The notes beneath the pieces were generated by a model that was not told the DNA's origin, made no database searches, and saw nothing but the letters and a program-made list of their open reading frames with translations. A stretch of 31,979 nt of DNA from an uncultured Collinsella sp. Lineage in GTDB: Bacteria > Actinomycetota > Coriobacteriia > Coriobacteriales > Coriobacteriaceae. Of the stretch, positions 1-7,173 are shown piece after piece; position 1 is the first letter of the stretch, and every line of letters starts with the position of its first letter. The stretch covers positions 1 through 31,979 of the forward strand of contig UQIS01000030.1 of assembly GCA_900541245.1 (NCBI GenBank), in the 5' to 3' direction. Position numbers and translations under genes: made by a program.

Positions 1-368
1 ACGGCCAGCGCGGCGGCGCCGAGCGCCGCAAGGGCGAGCAGCTTCGCCGCGACGGCGCGCCCGCGCGAGGGGACCGCCGTGAGGTTGGCGAGGCGCCCGG
101 CAGCGCGCTCCTCGTCCACGGCGAGCCCGCAGACGATGGCGGACATGAGCGGCATGAGGGCGCCGAGGAACTGGGCGTAGGCGTCCGCGCCCAGCGCCGG
201 GTCCCATCGGGCTACGGAGAAGTACTCGCCGCAGGCAAGACCGGCTGCCAGGCCGCAGACGAGGTGCACCACTGCGAGCGGGGAGCGCGCCAGGCGCAGG
301 GCCTCGGAGAGCAGGGCCCGCGGGAGAGTCATGCGCGGCGTCGCGTCGGAGGGTCGTGTCACGGCCAT
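1..368 (-). CDS. ABC-2 type permease, lantibiotic-immunity (MutG-like) subunit, partial
   Basis: This is the N-terminal 122 codons of a membrane permease; the rest lies beyond the window edge. The protein starts MAVTRPSDATPRM and has hydrophobic stretches such as VVHLVCGLAAGLACG and GALMPLMSAIVCGLA. An acidic-basic loop (VDEERAAGRLANL) follows, a pattern seen in ABC-2 permeases where the loop contacts the ATPase. The ATG at 366-368 shares its A with the TGA of the preceding permease gene, and a GAGGAGAGG ribosome site lies just upstream, so translation is probably coupled. As third gene after an ATPase and another permease, it fits the second permease of a lantibiotic self-immunity or peptide-export complex (MutFEG/EpiFEG type). 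The permease class is fairly sure; the substrate is inferred only from gene order. Confidence 0.7.
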   Translation of the reverse strand, partial: MAVTRPSDATPRMTLPRALLSEALRLARSPLAVVHLVCGLAAGLACGEYFSVARWDPALGADAYAQFLGALMPLMSAIVCGLAVDEERAAGRLANLTAVPSRGRAVAAKLLALAALGAAALA

Positions 369-1138
369 CACCTCTCCTCGGAGCGCGCGAACCAGGCCGC
401 GCCCGCCGCCGTGAGCGCGGCGAACGCGAGCGCGCAGACCGCAAGGCCCGCCAGCGTGAGCATGCCGTCCGCCGCGAGCGCCCCGCCGAGCGCCATGTCC
501 GCCGCGAGTGGCTCGCCGCTCGGCAGCACGGGGATGAAGCTCGTGGGGATGACCATGCTCGCCGACGGCGGAAAGAGCTGCGGCAGCGGCACCAACGACC
601 AGGCGAACCCACCCACGAGCTGCGCGGCGAGTGGGCAGAAGATGCCCGCGAGCAATCCGAGCCGCGCCGTGAGGAAGAGCCCTGCGGGGATCATCCACGC
701 CGCGGTCACCGTGTTGGCGAGCGCGCAGAGGAGCATCGTGAGCGTGCCCGCGGCCGTGAGGCCCTGCGAGGAGAACGCCGATCCCGCGAGGTAGATGCCG
801 AAGACCACGAGGTTCGAGAGCGCGCAGAGCGCGAGGCACCAGAGCGCCTTGGCCCACCAGGCGCGCCCGAGCGGGAAGCCCAGGCCCAGAAGCCCCCGCA
901 TCCGCGTGCGAGCGTCCGCCCGCGCGACGCACGCCACCACGAGCGAGAGGGCCACGGGCAGGAAGAGCGCGTACCAGTAGTTCCACGCGCTGAAGATCTG
1001 CACGCCCCGGTAGGGCATCGCGCCGAGCAGCGGCATCGGCAGCGCCATGAGCACGGCCAGGCGAACCGGTGCCGCGTGGCGCGACTTCAGGGCCTCGGCG
1101 CGCAGGCCCGCGAGCAGGCCGCCTTTCTCGCCCGTCAT
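368..1138 (-). CDS. ABC-2 type permease, lantibiotic-immunity (MutE/EpiE-like) subunit
   Basis: A 256-residue integral membrane protein with about six hydrophobic segments (for example WYALFLPVALSLVVACVA and ALWCLALCALSNLVVFGIYL). Size and topology match ABC-2 family exporter permeases that pair with a separate ATPase. It overlaps the ATPase gene by four bases (ATGA) and the next permease by one base, so the three genes form one tightly coupled operon. A GGGAGG site sits just before its ATG. By analogy with MutE/EpiE it would form half of the channel that pumps a cationic peptide or other toxic compound out of the membrane. No biosynthesis gene is visible, so a general resistance role is equally possible. 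Codon third positions are almost all G or C, unlike the genes after 2252. Confidence 0.72.
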   Translation of the reverse strand: MTGEKGGLLAGLRAEALKSRHAAPVRLAVLMALPMPLLGAMPYRGVQIFSAWNYWYALFLPVALSLVVACVARADARTRMRGLLGLGFPLGRAWWAKALWCLALCALSNLVVFGIYLAGSAFSSQGLTAAGTLTMLLCALANTVTAAWMIPAGLFLTARLGLLAGIFCPLAAQLVGGFAWSLVPLPQLFPPSASMVIPTSFIPVLPSGEPLAADMALGGALAADGMLTLAGLAVCALAFAALTAAGAAWFARSEER

Positions 1139-1863
1139 GCCGTCACCTCCCCGCGTGCTCGTCGCCCTTCCCGGCAGAAGCTCATGAAGAGTTCCTCGAG
1201 GTCCTGCCCGGGCCGAAGCGCATCCTCGTAGGCGAGGCGCCCCCCGCAGATGATGCCGATGGTGTCCGCCATCTGCTGCACCTCGGAGAGGATGTGGCTC
1301 GAGACGATCACCGTCGTGCCCGCCGCCGCGAAGCCGCGGATCTGGTCGCGCAGCTCCTCGATGCCGATGGGGTCGAGGCCGTTGGTGGGCTCGTCGAGCA
1401 CGAGCAGGCGTGGCCGGGCGATCAGCGCCAGCGCGAGCCCCAGGCGCTGCCGCATGCCCATCGAGAAGCGCCCGGCGCGCTTCTTACCGGTGTCCGCGAG
1501 GTCCACGGCGGCGAGCACCTCATCTATGCGGCTCTCGGGAAGGCCCAGCAGCGTGGTGCGCACGCGCAGGTTCTCGCGCGCGGTGAGGTTGGGGTAGAGC
1601 GGCGCCTCCTCGATGAGGCTGCCGATTGCATAGAGGTCCTCGCGGCGCCAGGCGTGCCCGGCAAAGAGGATCTCCCCGGCCGTCGGCCGAAGCATCCCGC
1701 AGATCATCTTGAGCGTTGTCGACTTGCCGGCGCCGTTGGGACCGAGCAGCCCGTACACCTCGCCCTCGCGGATATGAAGGCTCACGTCGGCCACGGCGTC
1801 CTGCGCCTGGTCGCCGCGGCCGAAGCGCTTGGTGAGCCCGCGCGTCTCGAGCATGTAACCCAT
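1135..1863 (-). CDS. ABC transporter ATP-binding protein (lantibiotic/drug export type)
   Basis: A 242-residue ABC ATPase that powers the two downstream permeases. Walker A is GPNGAGKST (residues 41-49), the signature is SMGMRQR (about 134-140), Walker B is LLVLDEP with the catalytic glutamate near 158, and an H-loop lies in VIVSSHILSE. The fold class is the DrrA/CcmA-like ATPase used for drug, bacteriocin and antibiotic export. The start chosen has an AGAAAGGA site seven bases upstream; a second ATG three codons later is possible. It heads a three-gene operon that runs off the left edge and diverges from the phospholipid synthase gene at 2252. Function as an exporter ATPase is near certain; the lantibiotic link rests on the ATPase-permease-permease order. 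Confidence 0.88.
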   Translation of the reverse strand: MGYMLETRGLTKRFGRGDQAQDAVADVSLHIREGEVYGLLGPNGAGKSTTLKMICGMLRPTAGEILFAGHAWRREDLYAIGSLIEEAPLYPNLTARENLRVRTTLLGLPESRIDEVLAAVDLADTGKKRAGRFSMGMRQRLGLALALIARPRLLVLDEPTNGLDPIGIEELRDQIRGFAAAGTTVIVSSHILSEVQQMADTIGIICGGRLAYEDALRPGQDLEELFMSFCREGRRARGEVTA

Positions 1864-2065
1864 GGGTTTATCCTTTCTCTTCCGGGCGCGAGGGCCGATT
1901 CACCGTGCCCGCGCGCCTTACCTTTCGGGTTCACCATCCATGGTGGGGCGCGTTTCTAACGAAGCCGTAACGGCCGATGGGCTCTTTTGGTGCCAGCCAA
2001 TCTCGACCCGCACGCATTTGCTTACAGCAACAACGTTCCCGCTCGATGTAATTACCGAATCAAAA

Positions 2066-2124
2066 CGTGTACATCAGCCACCAAAATCGACATTTTTCGA
2101 CATGTTTGGAGGCGGATGTACACG
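2066..2124. repeat. 59-bp near-perfect palindrome in divergent intergenic region
   Basis: Two 20-base arms pair with only two mismatches: CGTGTACATC...CC.CCAAA on the left, TTTGG.GG...GATGTACACG on the right. They enclose a 19-base centre. The centre holds a short direct repeat, CGACAT twice (2088-2093 and 2098-2103). It lies about 60 bases upstream of the promoter for the 2252 gene and about 200 bases from the ABC operon start. No T-run follows either arm, so it does not look like a simple terminator. It could be a large operator, a cruciform site or a dispersed intergenic repeat. Confidence 0.7.
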
Positions 2125-2186
2125 AATGCGAAATCCCCCGCCGCCCAAAGGCGCCCTCCACATGTCTGGACTCTCTATGGCTGCGC

Positions 2187-2215
2187 TGGATAGACATCGC
2201 CGGAACGGGTATAGT
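2187..2215 (+). promoter_or_regulatory. Candidate promoter for the pgsA-like/garA/ftsR/apt genes
   Basis: A TATAGT -10 box (2210-2215) lies 17 bases after TGGATA (2187-2192, four of six matches to TTGACA). It is 36 bases upstream of the GTG start at 2252, a normal leader length. The -35 box is weak. Confidence 0.5.
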
Positions 2216-2251
2216 ATCGAAAGTTTTGTCGTTAACCAGCGGGGGAGTCCT

Positions 2252-2956
2252 GTGGGCATCAAAAAGAAGATCAAAAAGGAGCTTATCGGCACTTCCGATT
2301 ACCCGTCGAATAAGATCTTTACGATCTCCAATTTCATCACCTTTACGCGCCTGATCCTCACCCTGGTATTTCTGTACCTGTTTGTGACGGACAACAACCG
2401 CGTCATCGCCATCGTTATCTACGCCGTTGCCGCCTCCACCGACTGGATGGACGGTCAGATCGCGCGCATGACTAAGACGGTCTCGTGGCTCGGCAAGGTC
2501 ATGGATCCCATTTGCGACCGTGCACTGCTGTTCACCGGAGTCTTGGGACTGGTGGTCCGCGGAGAGTTGCCCATCTGGGTCTGCGTGCTCATTATTGGCC
2601 GCGACATCTATCTGGGCATCGGCACACTTATCGTTCGCCATTACCACCCTCGTCCCATTGACGTCGTCTTCCCCGGAAAGATTGCGACAGCGCTGCTCAT
2701 GACCGGCTTCTCGCTCATGCTGCTCGGGTTCCCCGTTATTGACGGACTGCATCTTTTACCTTCAACCCTCACGGCCTTCCCGGGCCTCAACGGAAGCTCG
2801 GTGCCCCTCGGCATCTTCTTTGTGTACGGCGGCGTGATCTTCTCCATGCTCACGGCTGTCATCTACTCCATTAAGGGCGGAGCGGCCATTAAACAGGCTC
2901 TCGCGCATCCCGAGGACGAGGACATCGACTTTCTGAACCCTGAAATCGAAGACTGA
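2252..2956 (+). CDS. CDP-alcohol phosphatidyltransferase (PgsA-like)
   Basis: A 234-residue membrane enzyme of the CDP-alcohol phosphatidyltransferase family, which joins a CDP-diacylglycerol to an alcohol such as glycerol-3-phosphate or another phospholipid. The complete family motif is present: D64-x2-D67-G68-x2-A71-R72-x8-G81-x3-D85-x3-D89, with hydrophobic segments on both sides. The open frame extends upstream to 1862, but the GTG at 2252 has a GGGGGAG site four bases before it, and the upstream part is non-coding in composition and contains the palindrome and promoter. A second family member is at 23162-23800. This copy heads the garA-ftsR cluster, the place held by pgsA2 in mycobacteria, so it may make a different head-group. 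Exact product is unknown. Confidence 0.85.
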   Translation: MGIKKKIKKELIGTSDYPSNKIFTISNFITFTRLILTLVFLYLFVTDNNRVIAIVIYAVAASTDWMDGQIARMTKTVSWLGKVMDPICDRALLFTGVLGLVVRGELPIWVCVLIIGRDIYLGIGTLIVRHYHPRPIDVVFPGKIATALLMTGFSLMLLGFPVIDGLHLLPSTLTAFPGLNGSSVPLGIFFVYGGVIFSMLTAVIYSIKGGAAIKQALAHPEDEDIDFLNPEIED

Positions 2957-2966
2957 TTCGTTGGGG

Positions 2967-2972
2967 TATGAT
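2967..2972 (+). promoter_or_regulatory. Possible secondary promoter (-10) for garA
   Basis: TATGAT lies in the 66-base gap between the phosphatidyltransferase and the FHA gene, about 50 bases before the ATG. No good -35 box is visible, so this is a weak suggestion of independent transcription. Confidence 0.25.
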
Positions 2973-3022
2973 TACGTACGGTTCATTATTTGCGGCACGT
3001 CCGCGATAAGTTAGGGGTTGTC

Positions 3023-3457
3023 ATGGACAACATGGTTAACAATATGCCTCAGAATGATAAGACTGCTGAAGCTACCTGCGTATTCCGCGTGCCTTCGAGC
3101 GATGTCACCGTTCCTGACCTCATGGCCAACGTGCGTATCACCGCTCCCGTTCTGTCCATCGTCAAGGGCCCGCAGACTGGCGCCGCCTTTGAGCTCGAGG
3201 ACGACGTGACCACCATCGGCCGCGATCCCGCGAACGGTATCTTCCTCAACGACATGACCGTTTCGCGCAGCCACGCCCGCATTATTCGCGAGGGCCTCGG
3301 CGCTCGCATCGAGGACTTGGGCTCGCTCAATGGCACCTGGGTCGACGGTGCCATCGTTAATGCAGCCCCGTTGCACGATGGTTCATCCGTCCAAATCGGT
3401 ACGTTTACGCTCATCTACCACGAGAGCACGCCGGAGCGCATCGAAACCGGTGAGTAG
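3023..3457 (+). CDS. garA: FHA-domain regulator, GarA/OdhI-like
   Basis: A 144-residue soluble protein with a flexible N-terminus and one forkhead-associated domain, which binds phosphothreonine. FHA signatures are GRDPANGIFLNDMTVSRSHA (G66, R67, S81, H84) and GSLNGTWVDG (N103, G104). The N-terminus reads EATCVFR (residues 16-22), lining up with ETTSVFR of mycobacterial GarA, whose threonines are phosphorylated by PknG and PknB to switch control of 2-oxoglutarate and glutamate enzymes. Only the second threonine (T18) is kept. The ATG at 3023 has TTAGGGGT upstream; an earlier in-frame start at 2990 lacks a site. The next gene is ftsR-like, as in mycobacteria. Family assignment is strong; metabolic targets here are inferred. 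Confidence 0.85.
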   Translation: MDNMVNNMPQNDKTAEATCVFRVPSSDVTVPDLMANVRITAPVLSIVKGPQTGAAFELEDDVTTIGRDPANGIFLNDMTVSRSHARIIREGLGARIEDLGSLNGTWVDGAIVNAAPLHDGSSVQIGTFTLIYHESTPERIETGE

Positions 3458-3460
3458 GGC

Positions 3461-4339
3461 ATGGCCGAACGCAACTATCTGAGTATCGGCCAAGTCGTCA
3501 ATCTTCTTCGAGGCGCATACCCCGATCTTTCGAACTCAAAAATTAGATTTCTAGAGGATGAGGGGCTCATTACCCCTCATCGTACGCCTAAGGGATACCG
3601 TCAGTACTCCAAGGAGGACGTTGATCGCCTGGAGGTCATTCTGCACTTGCAGAAGACTCGCTACATGCCACTCAACGTGATTAAGCAGCGCTTGGAAAAC
3701 GCCACGGACCTGTCAACGCTCGCCTACGAGGTGGGCTTGCTGTCCGATGTTCCGCTCAAGACGGAGCCCAAGGAGACTAAGCAAAAGCTGCATCCCATCG
3801 AGACCATTCCCGATATGCTGGGTGTCGAGATTTCGTTTATCCGCTCGCTCGCCGAGAACGACCTCATTCGCATCATCAAGAGTCCGCAGAATCGTGAGCT
3901 CGTCGATGGTCGCGATTTTCCAATCATCCGCTACTGTTCCGAGCTGTCACGCTTCCATATCGAGCCGCGCAACCTGCGTCAGTACGTGTCTTCCGCCAAC
4001 CGCGAGTCCTCGATGTTTGAGCAGGTGCTCGTGAGCATGCTCGGAATGGATACCTCCGATGACGAGCGCGACGCCAAGCTCGAGCGTGCGTTTAAGAAGC
4101 TTCACGACCTGACCGGAGGTGTGCACACTGCGCTGCTCAAGAACCGCGTTTTTGAGTCGCTCAACGCCGTGGTCGAGGACGCCGACATCGATGCACTCGA
4201 TGAGGAAATCACTCGCTCCGAGTCCACCAAGGCCAAAAACGAAGAGGCAGACGCGCCGGCTTCGCACGAGGATTCTCTCGTAAAGCCGCTCAAGGTCGTC
4301 GCCCCTTCGCACTCCGGCACCGCCACCGCGGCCAAATAA
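3461..4339 (+). CDS. ftsR: MerR-family transcriptional regulator, FtsR-like
   Basis: A 292-residue regulator. The N-terminus is a winged-helix MerR DNA-binding domain (LSIGQVVNLLRG...SKIRFLEDEGLITPHRTPKGYRQYS, residues 7-50). A second helix-turn-helix-like segment (LGVEISFIRSLAENDLI) lies near residues 120-140, and the C-terminal tail is acidic and disordered. It starts four bases after the FHA gene stop, so the two are co-transcribed. In corynebacteria and mycobacteria the MerR protein beside garA/odhI is FtsR, an activator of ftsZ. That name is applied here by synteny and domain layout. Nothing in the sequence shows its target promoters. Confidence 0.75.
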   Translation: MAERNYLSIGQVVNLLRGAYPDLSNSKIRFLEDEGLITPHRTPKGYRQYSKEDVDRLEVILHLQKTRYMPLNVIKQRLENATDLSTLAYEVGLLSDVPLKTEPKETKQKLHPIETIPDMLGVEISFIRSLAENDLIRIIKSPQNRELVDGRDFPIIRYCSELSRFHIEPRNLRQYVSSANRESSMFEQVLVSMLGMDTSDDERDAKLERAFKKLHDLTGGVHTALLKNRVFESLNAVVEDADIDALDEEITRSESTKAKNEEADAPASHEDSLVKPLKVVAPSHSGTATAAK

Positions 4340-4379
4340 CCTCTGCCGCTTATCCGGCAACCCATTGAAAGGTCATGCA

Positions 4380-4910
4380 ATGTACGACTTCGAATCTCAA
4401 ATCGTCGACATCCCCGACTATCCCGAGCCCGGAGTCATCTTTAAAGACATCACGCCGCTCTTTGGCAATCCCGAGGCGCTTAAAGCCATGACCGATGCCC
4501 TCGCCGAGCACTTTGCCGGCATGGGAATCACCAAGGTCGTGGGTCCCGAGGCTCGCGGCTTTATGGTTGGTGTACCGGTGGCTGTAGCCCTTGGTGCCGG
4601 CTTTGTTCCCGCACGTAAACCGGGCAAGCTGCCGCGCGAGACCGTAAGCCAGAGCTACGAGCTCGAGTACGGCACCGATTCAATTGAGATCCATGCCGAC
4701 GCTATCAGCTCTAAAGATACCGTGTTGATTCTGGACGACTTGGTCGCGACGGGCGGAACCGTCGAGGCAACAGGTAAACTGGTGCGAGATATGGGCGCAA
4801 AGCTTGTCGGTTATGGTTGTATCCTTGAGCTTGCGTTTCTCAACCCGCGCGAGAAGCTCACGCCGTCTAATGACGATGTGGAGCTCTTTAGCCTGGTGAC
4901 GGTGGACTAG
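4380..4910 (+). CDS. apt: Adenine phosphoribosyltransferase
   Basis: A 176-residue cytoplasmic purine-salvage enzyme that converts adenine and PRPP to AMP. The type I phosphoribosyltransferase PRPP-binding motif is VLILDDLVATGGT (residues 115-127). The N-terminal IPDYPEPGVIFKDITPL and GPEARGF segments are typical of APT. Start: GAAAGGT lies six bases before the ATG at 4380; a TTG fifteen bases upstream is in frame but falls inside that site. It follows ftsR by 40 bases on the same strand, and a small CG-rich hairpin (TGCCG...CGGCA) lies in the gap. The enzyme call is near certain. Confidence 0.95.
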   Translation: MYDFESQIVDIPDYPEPGVIFKDITPLFGNPEALKAMTDALAEHFAGMGITKVVGPEARGFMVGVPVAVALGAGFVPARKPGKLPRETVSQSYELEYGTDSIEIHADAISSKDTVLILDDLVATGGTVEATGKLVRDMGAKLVGYGCILELAFLNPREKLTPSNDDVELFSLVTVD

Positions 4911-4942
4911 CCGTTACCCTTAGTTACTGGAAAGGAAGCTAC

Positions 4943-6070
4943 ATGCGCACAGCAAACACGCACAAAAACATGGCACGCTGCGCTGCTACGGCAACCCTCG
5001 CTTGTGTTTTGGGCTTGGGCCTCGCGGCTCCTGCCTACGCCGATACCGCATCCGACCTTGCCGCTGCTCGTACGAAACTCGAGCAGATCGGTACCCAAAC
5101 TCAGCAGATTTACGATGAGCTCGCCACGCAGACGCAGGCACTCGATCAGACTGCTGGCGAGATCACGCAAAAGCAGCAGGAGATCGCCGATGGTCAGGCC
5201 AAGCTCTCAACCTATGTCGCCGGCGAGTACAAAACCGGCGGTCTGAGTCTGCTTCAGGTTCTGACGGGTGTCGATGACCTGAGCGATATGCTCAACCGTC
5301 TGTTCTACTACGGCAAAGTTTCCGATAAGCAAGCTCAGACCATTCAAGAGGTCAAGGAGCTTAAACAGCAGCTCACCGATAAGCAGGCCGAGCAGGAGAA
5401 GAACGTCGCCACCACGCAAAAGAAGGTCGACGAGCTTAACGCCCAGCAGGCTGAAGCCCAGAACGTCGTAAACTCCCTGGATTCGCAGCTGCAGGCCGAG
5501 CTTGCCGCAGAGGCCGAGGCCAACGCCGCGCTGCAGGCCGGCATCAACGCCAGCACCGCCGAGAAGGCCACGGTGAGCAACGAGACTGCCGGTACGACCG
5601 AGAACACCAACAACGGTGGCCAGACCAGCAATAATAACAACCAGGGCGGCAACACTCCGGCTCCTACGCCGGCACCTGCTCCGACGCCGCAGCCCTCTAC
5701 GCCTGCCCCGGCTCCGACGCCTTCTGCTCCGAGCCAGTCAGTCGATGGCGGTTCTGTTGTCTCGCGTGCATACAGCAAGCTTGGTTGCGCTTATTCCTGG
5801 GGCGGAATTGGCCCGAACAGCTTCGACTGCTCTGGTTTTGTTAGTTATTGCCTCACTGGTCGCTATTGCCGCCTGGGCACCACGGGTACCTTTATGGGCT
5901 GGACGCGTGTGTCCGATCCGCAGCCCGGTGACGTTGTGGTCAACTCGTACCACACCGGCATTTACATCGGTGGTGGTCAGATGATTCATGCTTCCGACTA
6001 CAACACGGGTGTTATCATCAGCTCCGTTGCCGCCGGCATGAACAATAACTATATCTTCGTGCGTTACTAA
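4943..6070 (+). CDS. Secreted NlpC/P60 peptidoglycan endopeptidase with coiled-coil N-terminus
   Basis: A 375-residue exported cell-wall hydrolase. Residues 1-33 form a Sec signal peptide ending in AYA. Residues 35-200 are a long Gln/Ala/Glu-rich coiled coil of the RipA/PcsB type. An Asn/Gly then Pro/Thr/Ala linker (about 205-260, with repeats of TPAPAPTP) follows. The NlpC/P60 catalytic domain starts near 265, with C296 in FDCSGF, H337 in YHTGIYIG and H349 as probable third residue. These enzymes cut stem peptides, often D-Glu to meso-DAP, during daughter-cell separation, and the coiled coil usually keeps them inactive until bound by a divisome partner. GGAAAGGAA precedes the ATG. A terminator follows the gene. 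Confidence 0.9.
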   Translation: MRTANTHKNMARCAATATLACVLGLGLAAPAYADTASDLAAARTKLEQIGTQTQQIYDELATQTQALDQTAGEITQKQQEIADGQAKLSTYVAGEYKTGGLSLLQVLTGVDDLSDMLNRLFYYGKVSDKQAQTIQEVKELKQQLTDKQAEQEKNVATTQKKVDELNAQQAEAQNVVNSLDSQLQAELAAEAEANAALQAGINASTAEKATVSNETAGTTENTNNGGQTSNNNNQGGNTPAPTPAPAPTPQPSTPAPAPTPSAPSQSVDGGSVVSRAYSKLGCAYSWGGIGPNSFDCSGFVSYCLTGRYCRLGTTGTFMGWTRVSDPQPGDVVVNSYHTGIYIGGGQMIHASDYNTGVIISSVAAGMNNNYIFVRY

Positions 6071-6093
6071 GTATTCAGATAAAGCAAACGGAT

Positions 6094-6132
6094 ATGGACC
6101 TCGTGGCTTTGAGTCATGGGGTCCATTCTTTT
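6094..6132 (+). terminator. Rho-independent-like terminator after the NlpC/P60 gene
   Basis: ATGGACC (6094-6100) pairs with GGTCCAT (6120-6126), and TTCTTTT follows. The loop is long but holds a further CTC/GAG pairing. It lies 24 bases past the stop codon. Confidence 0.6.
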
Positions 6133-6144
6133 GCCATTCGTGCA

Positions 6145-6179
6145 GGCCGCTATCTAGTTTTGAATACTAGATAGTGGCC
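6145..6179. promoter_or_regulatory. Inverted-repeat operator upstream of degV
   Basis: Fourteen-base arms, GGCCGCTATCTAGT (6145-6158) and ACTAGATAGTGGCC (6166-6179), pair with one mismatch around a 7-base centre. The right arm reaches the -35 position of the degV promoter. Positions 6149-6174 match 22 of 26 bases of 7822-7847 upstream of the DUF1836 gene, suggesting one regulator binds both. Confidence 0.65.
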
Positions 6180-6199
6180 CAATCGGTCTGCAAGAAGGC

Positions 6200-6220
6200 T
6201 ATAATTGTTAGGGAACAATT
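6200..6220 (+). promoter_or_regulatory. degV promoter -10 with overlapping inverted repeat
   Basis: A consensus TATAAT at 6200-6205 overlaps a perfect inverted repeat AATTGTT-AGGG-AACAATT (6203-6220) that would cover the transcription start. The expected -35 position (about 6177-6182) has no good match and falls on the edge of the upstream operator, so the promoter may need an activator. Confidence 0.55.
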
Positions 6221-6234
6221 AGAAAGGACCCTCT

Positions 6235-7101
6235 ATGAGCTGGGCACTTATCTCCGATTCAAGCTGCAACCTCCGCGATTGGCAACCGACCGCACCCCAT
6301 ACCACCTTTGCATTTGCGCCCCTCAAAATTCGAGTGGGGGAGCGTGAATTTGTCGACGATCTCTCGCTCGATGTTCACGAGCTCAATTGCGCCGTGCAGG
6401 CGGAGTCGAGCGCTTCTTCGAGCGCCTGTCCAAGCGTAGGGGAGTGGGCCGAACTCTTCAGGCTTGCCGACAAGACGATCTGCATGCCCATCTCCGAGGG
6501 CGTCTCGGGAAGCTACAATGCCGCGGCCACCGCACGTGACATGGTGCTTGCCGAGGAGCCGGATCGTCAGATTCATTTGGTTAACTCGCGAGCCGCAGGT
6601 GGCAAAATGGATTTGATCTTCTTGCTGTTCGACCGCTATCTTGCGAGCAACCCCGACGTTTCCTTTGAGGACGCCTGCGCTTACTTCGATAGTCTCGAGC
6701 AAAACAGCAAGATCCTCTTTAGTTTATGCAATTACGAAAACCTTGCGAAGGCTGGACGCATTCCTAGGGCAGCCGGCGTTATTGCCAACAAGCTCAATAT
6801 CCGCATTTTGGGTACTGCGAGCGAAGCGGGCAAAATTGAACTCGTTGGGCACACGCGTGGCGAAAAGAAGATGCTCACCAAGATTGTCGACGCCATGGAG
6901 GCCGAGGGTTTCACGGGCGGCGAGGTCATCATCGATCACGTTGAGAACGAAGCTGGAGCTCAGGCGCTTGCTGACCGCATAGTCGAGCATTGGCCCGACT
7001 CCAAGACCATCATCATGCCCTGCAACGGACTGGATTCATACTATGCCGAGATGCACGGCCTCATCATCGGCTACGGCATGGGCGTGGCTTCGGGCCGATA
7101 A
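6235..7101 (+). CDS. DegV family fatty-acid-binding protein
   Basis: A 288-residue cytoplasmic protein of the DegV (FakB-like) family, which binds a single long-chain fatty acid and in known cases presents it to a fatty-acid kinase. Recognisable blocks are the N-terminal ALISDSSCNL, the CMPISEGVSGSYNAA loop, LVNSRAAGGKMDLI (position of the usual DS/TKAxSMG segment) and the C-terminal pattern around GLDSYYAEMHGLIIGYGMG. It is monocistronic: it has its own promoter and a strong bidirectional terminator follows. AGAAAGGA precedes the ATG. The DUF1836 regulator next door faces it and carries a nearly identical operator, so control by that protein is likely. Which fatty acid or kinase partner is involved cannot be seen. 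Confidence 0.85.
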   Translation: MSWALISDSSCNLRDWQPTAPHTTFAFAPLKIRVGEREFVDDLSLDVHELNCAVQAESSASSSACPSVGEWAELFRLADKTICMPISEGVSGSYNAAATARDMVLAEEPDRQIHLVNSRAAGGKMDLIFLLFDRYLASNPDVSFEDACAYFDSLEQNSKILFSLCNYENLAKAGRIPRAAGVIANKLNIRILGTASEAGKIELVGHTRGEKKMLTKIVDAMEAEGFTGGEVIIDHVENEAGAQALADRIVEHWPDSKTIIMPCNGLDSYYAEMHGLIIGYGMGVASGR

Positions 7102-7120
7102 TGTCCAACTTGACAAACGC

Positions 7121-7161
7121 ACGGGCGGGATAAGGGGCCAATGGCTCTTTATCCCGCCCGT
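7121..7161. terminator. Bidirectional terminator between convergent degV and DUF1836 genes
   Basis: A perfect 13-base stem, ACGGGCGGGATAA (7121-7133) with TTATCCCGCCCGT (7149-7161), lies between two convergent stop codons. The flanking T content is modest (TCTTATA on the plus strand). Confidence 0.8.
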
Positions 7162-7173
7162 CTTATACCTCGG

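Noticed and set aside
1862..2251. N-terminal extension of the phosphatidyltransferase to an ATG at 1862
   Set aside because: The extension covers the promoter and the palindrome, and the GTG at 2252 has a good ribosome site and matches family length.
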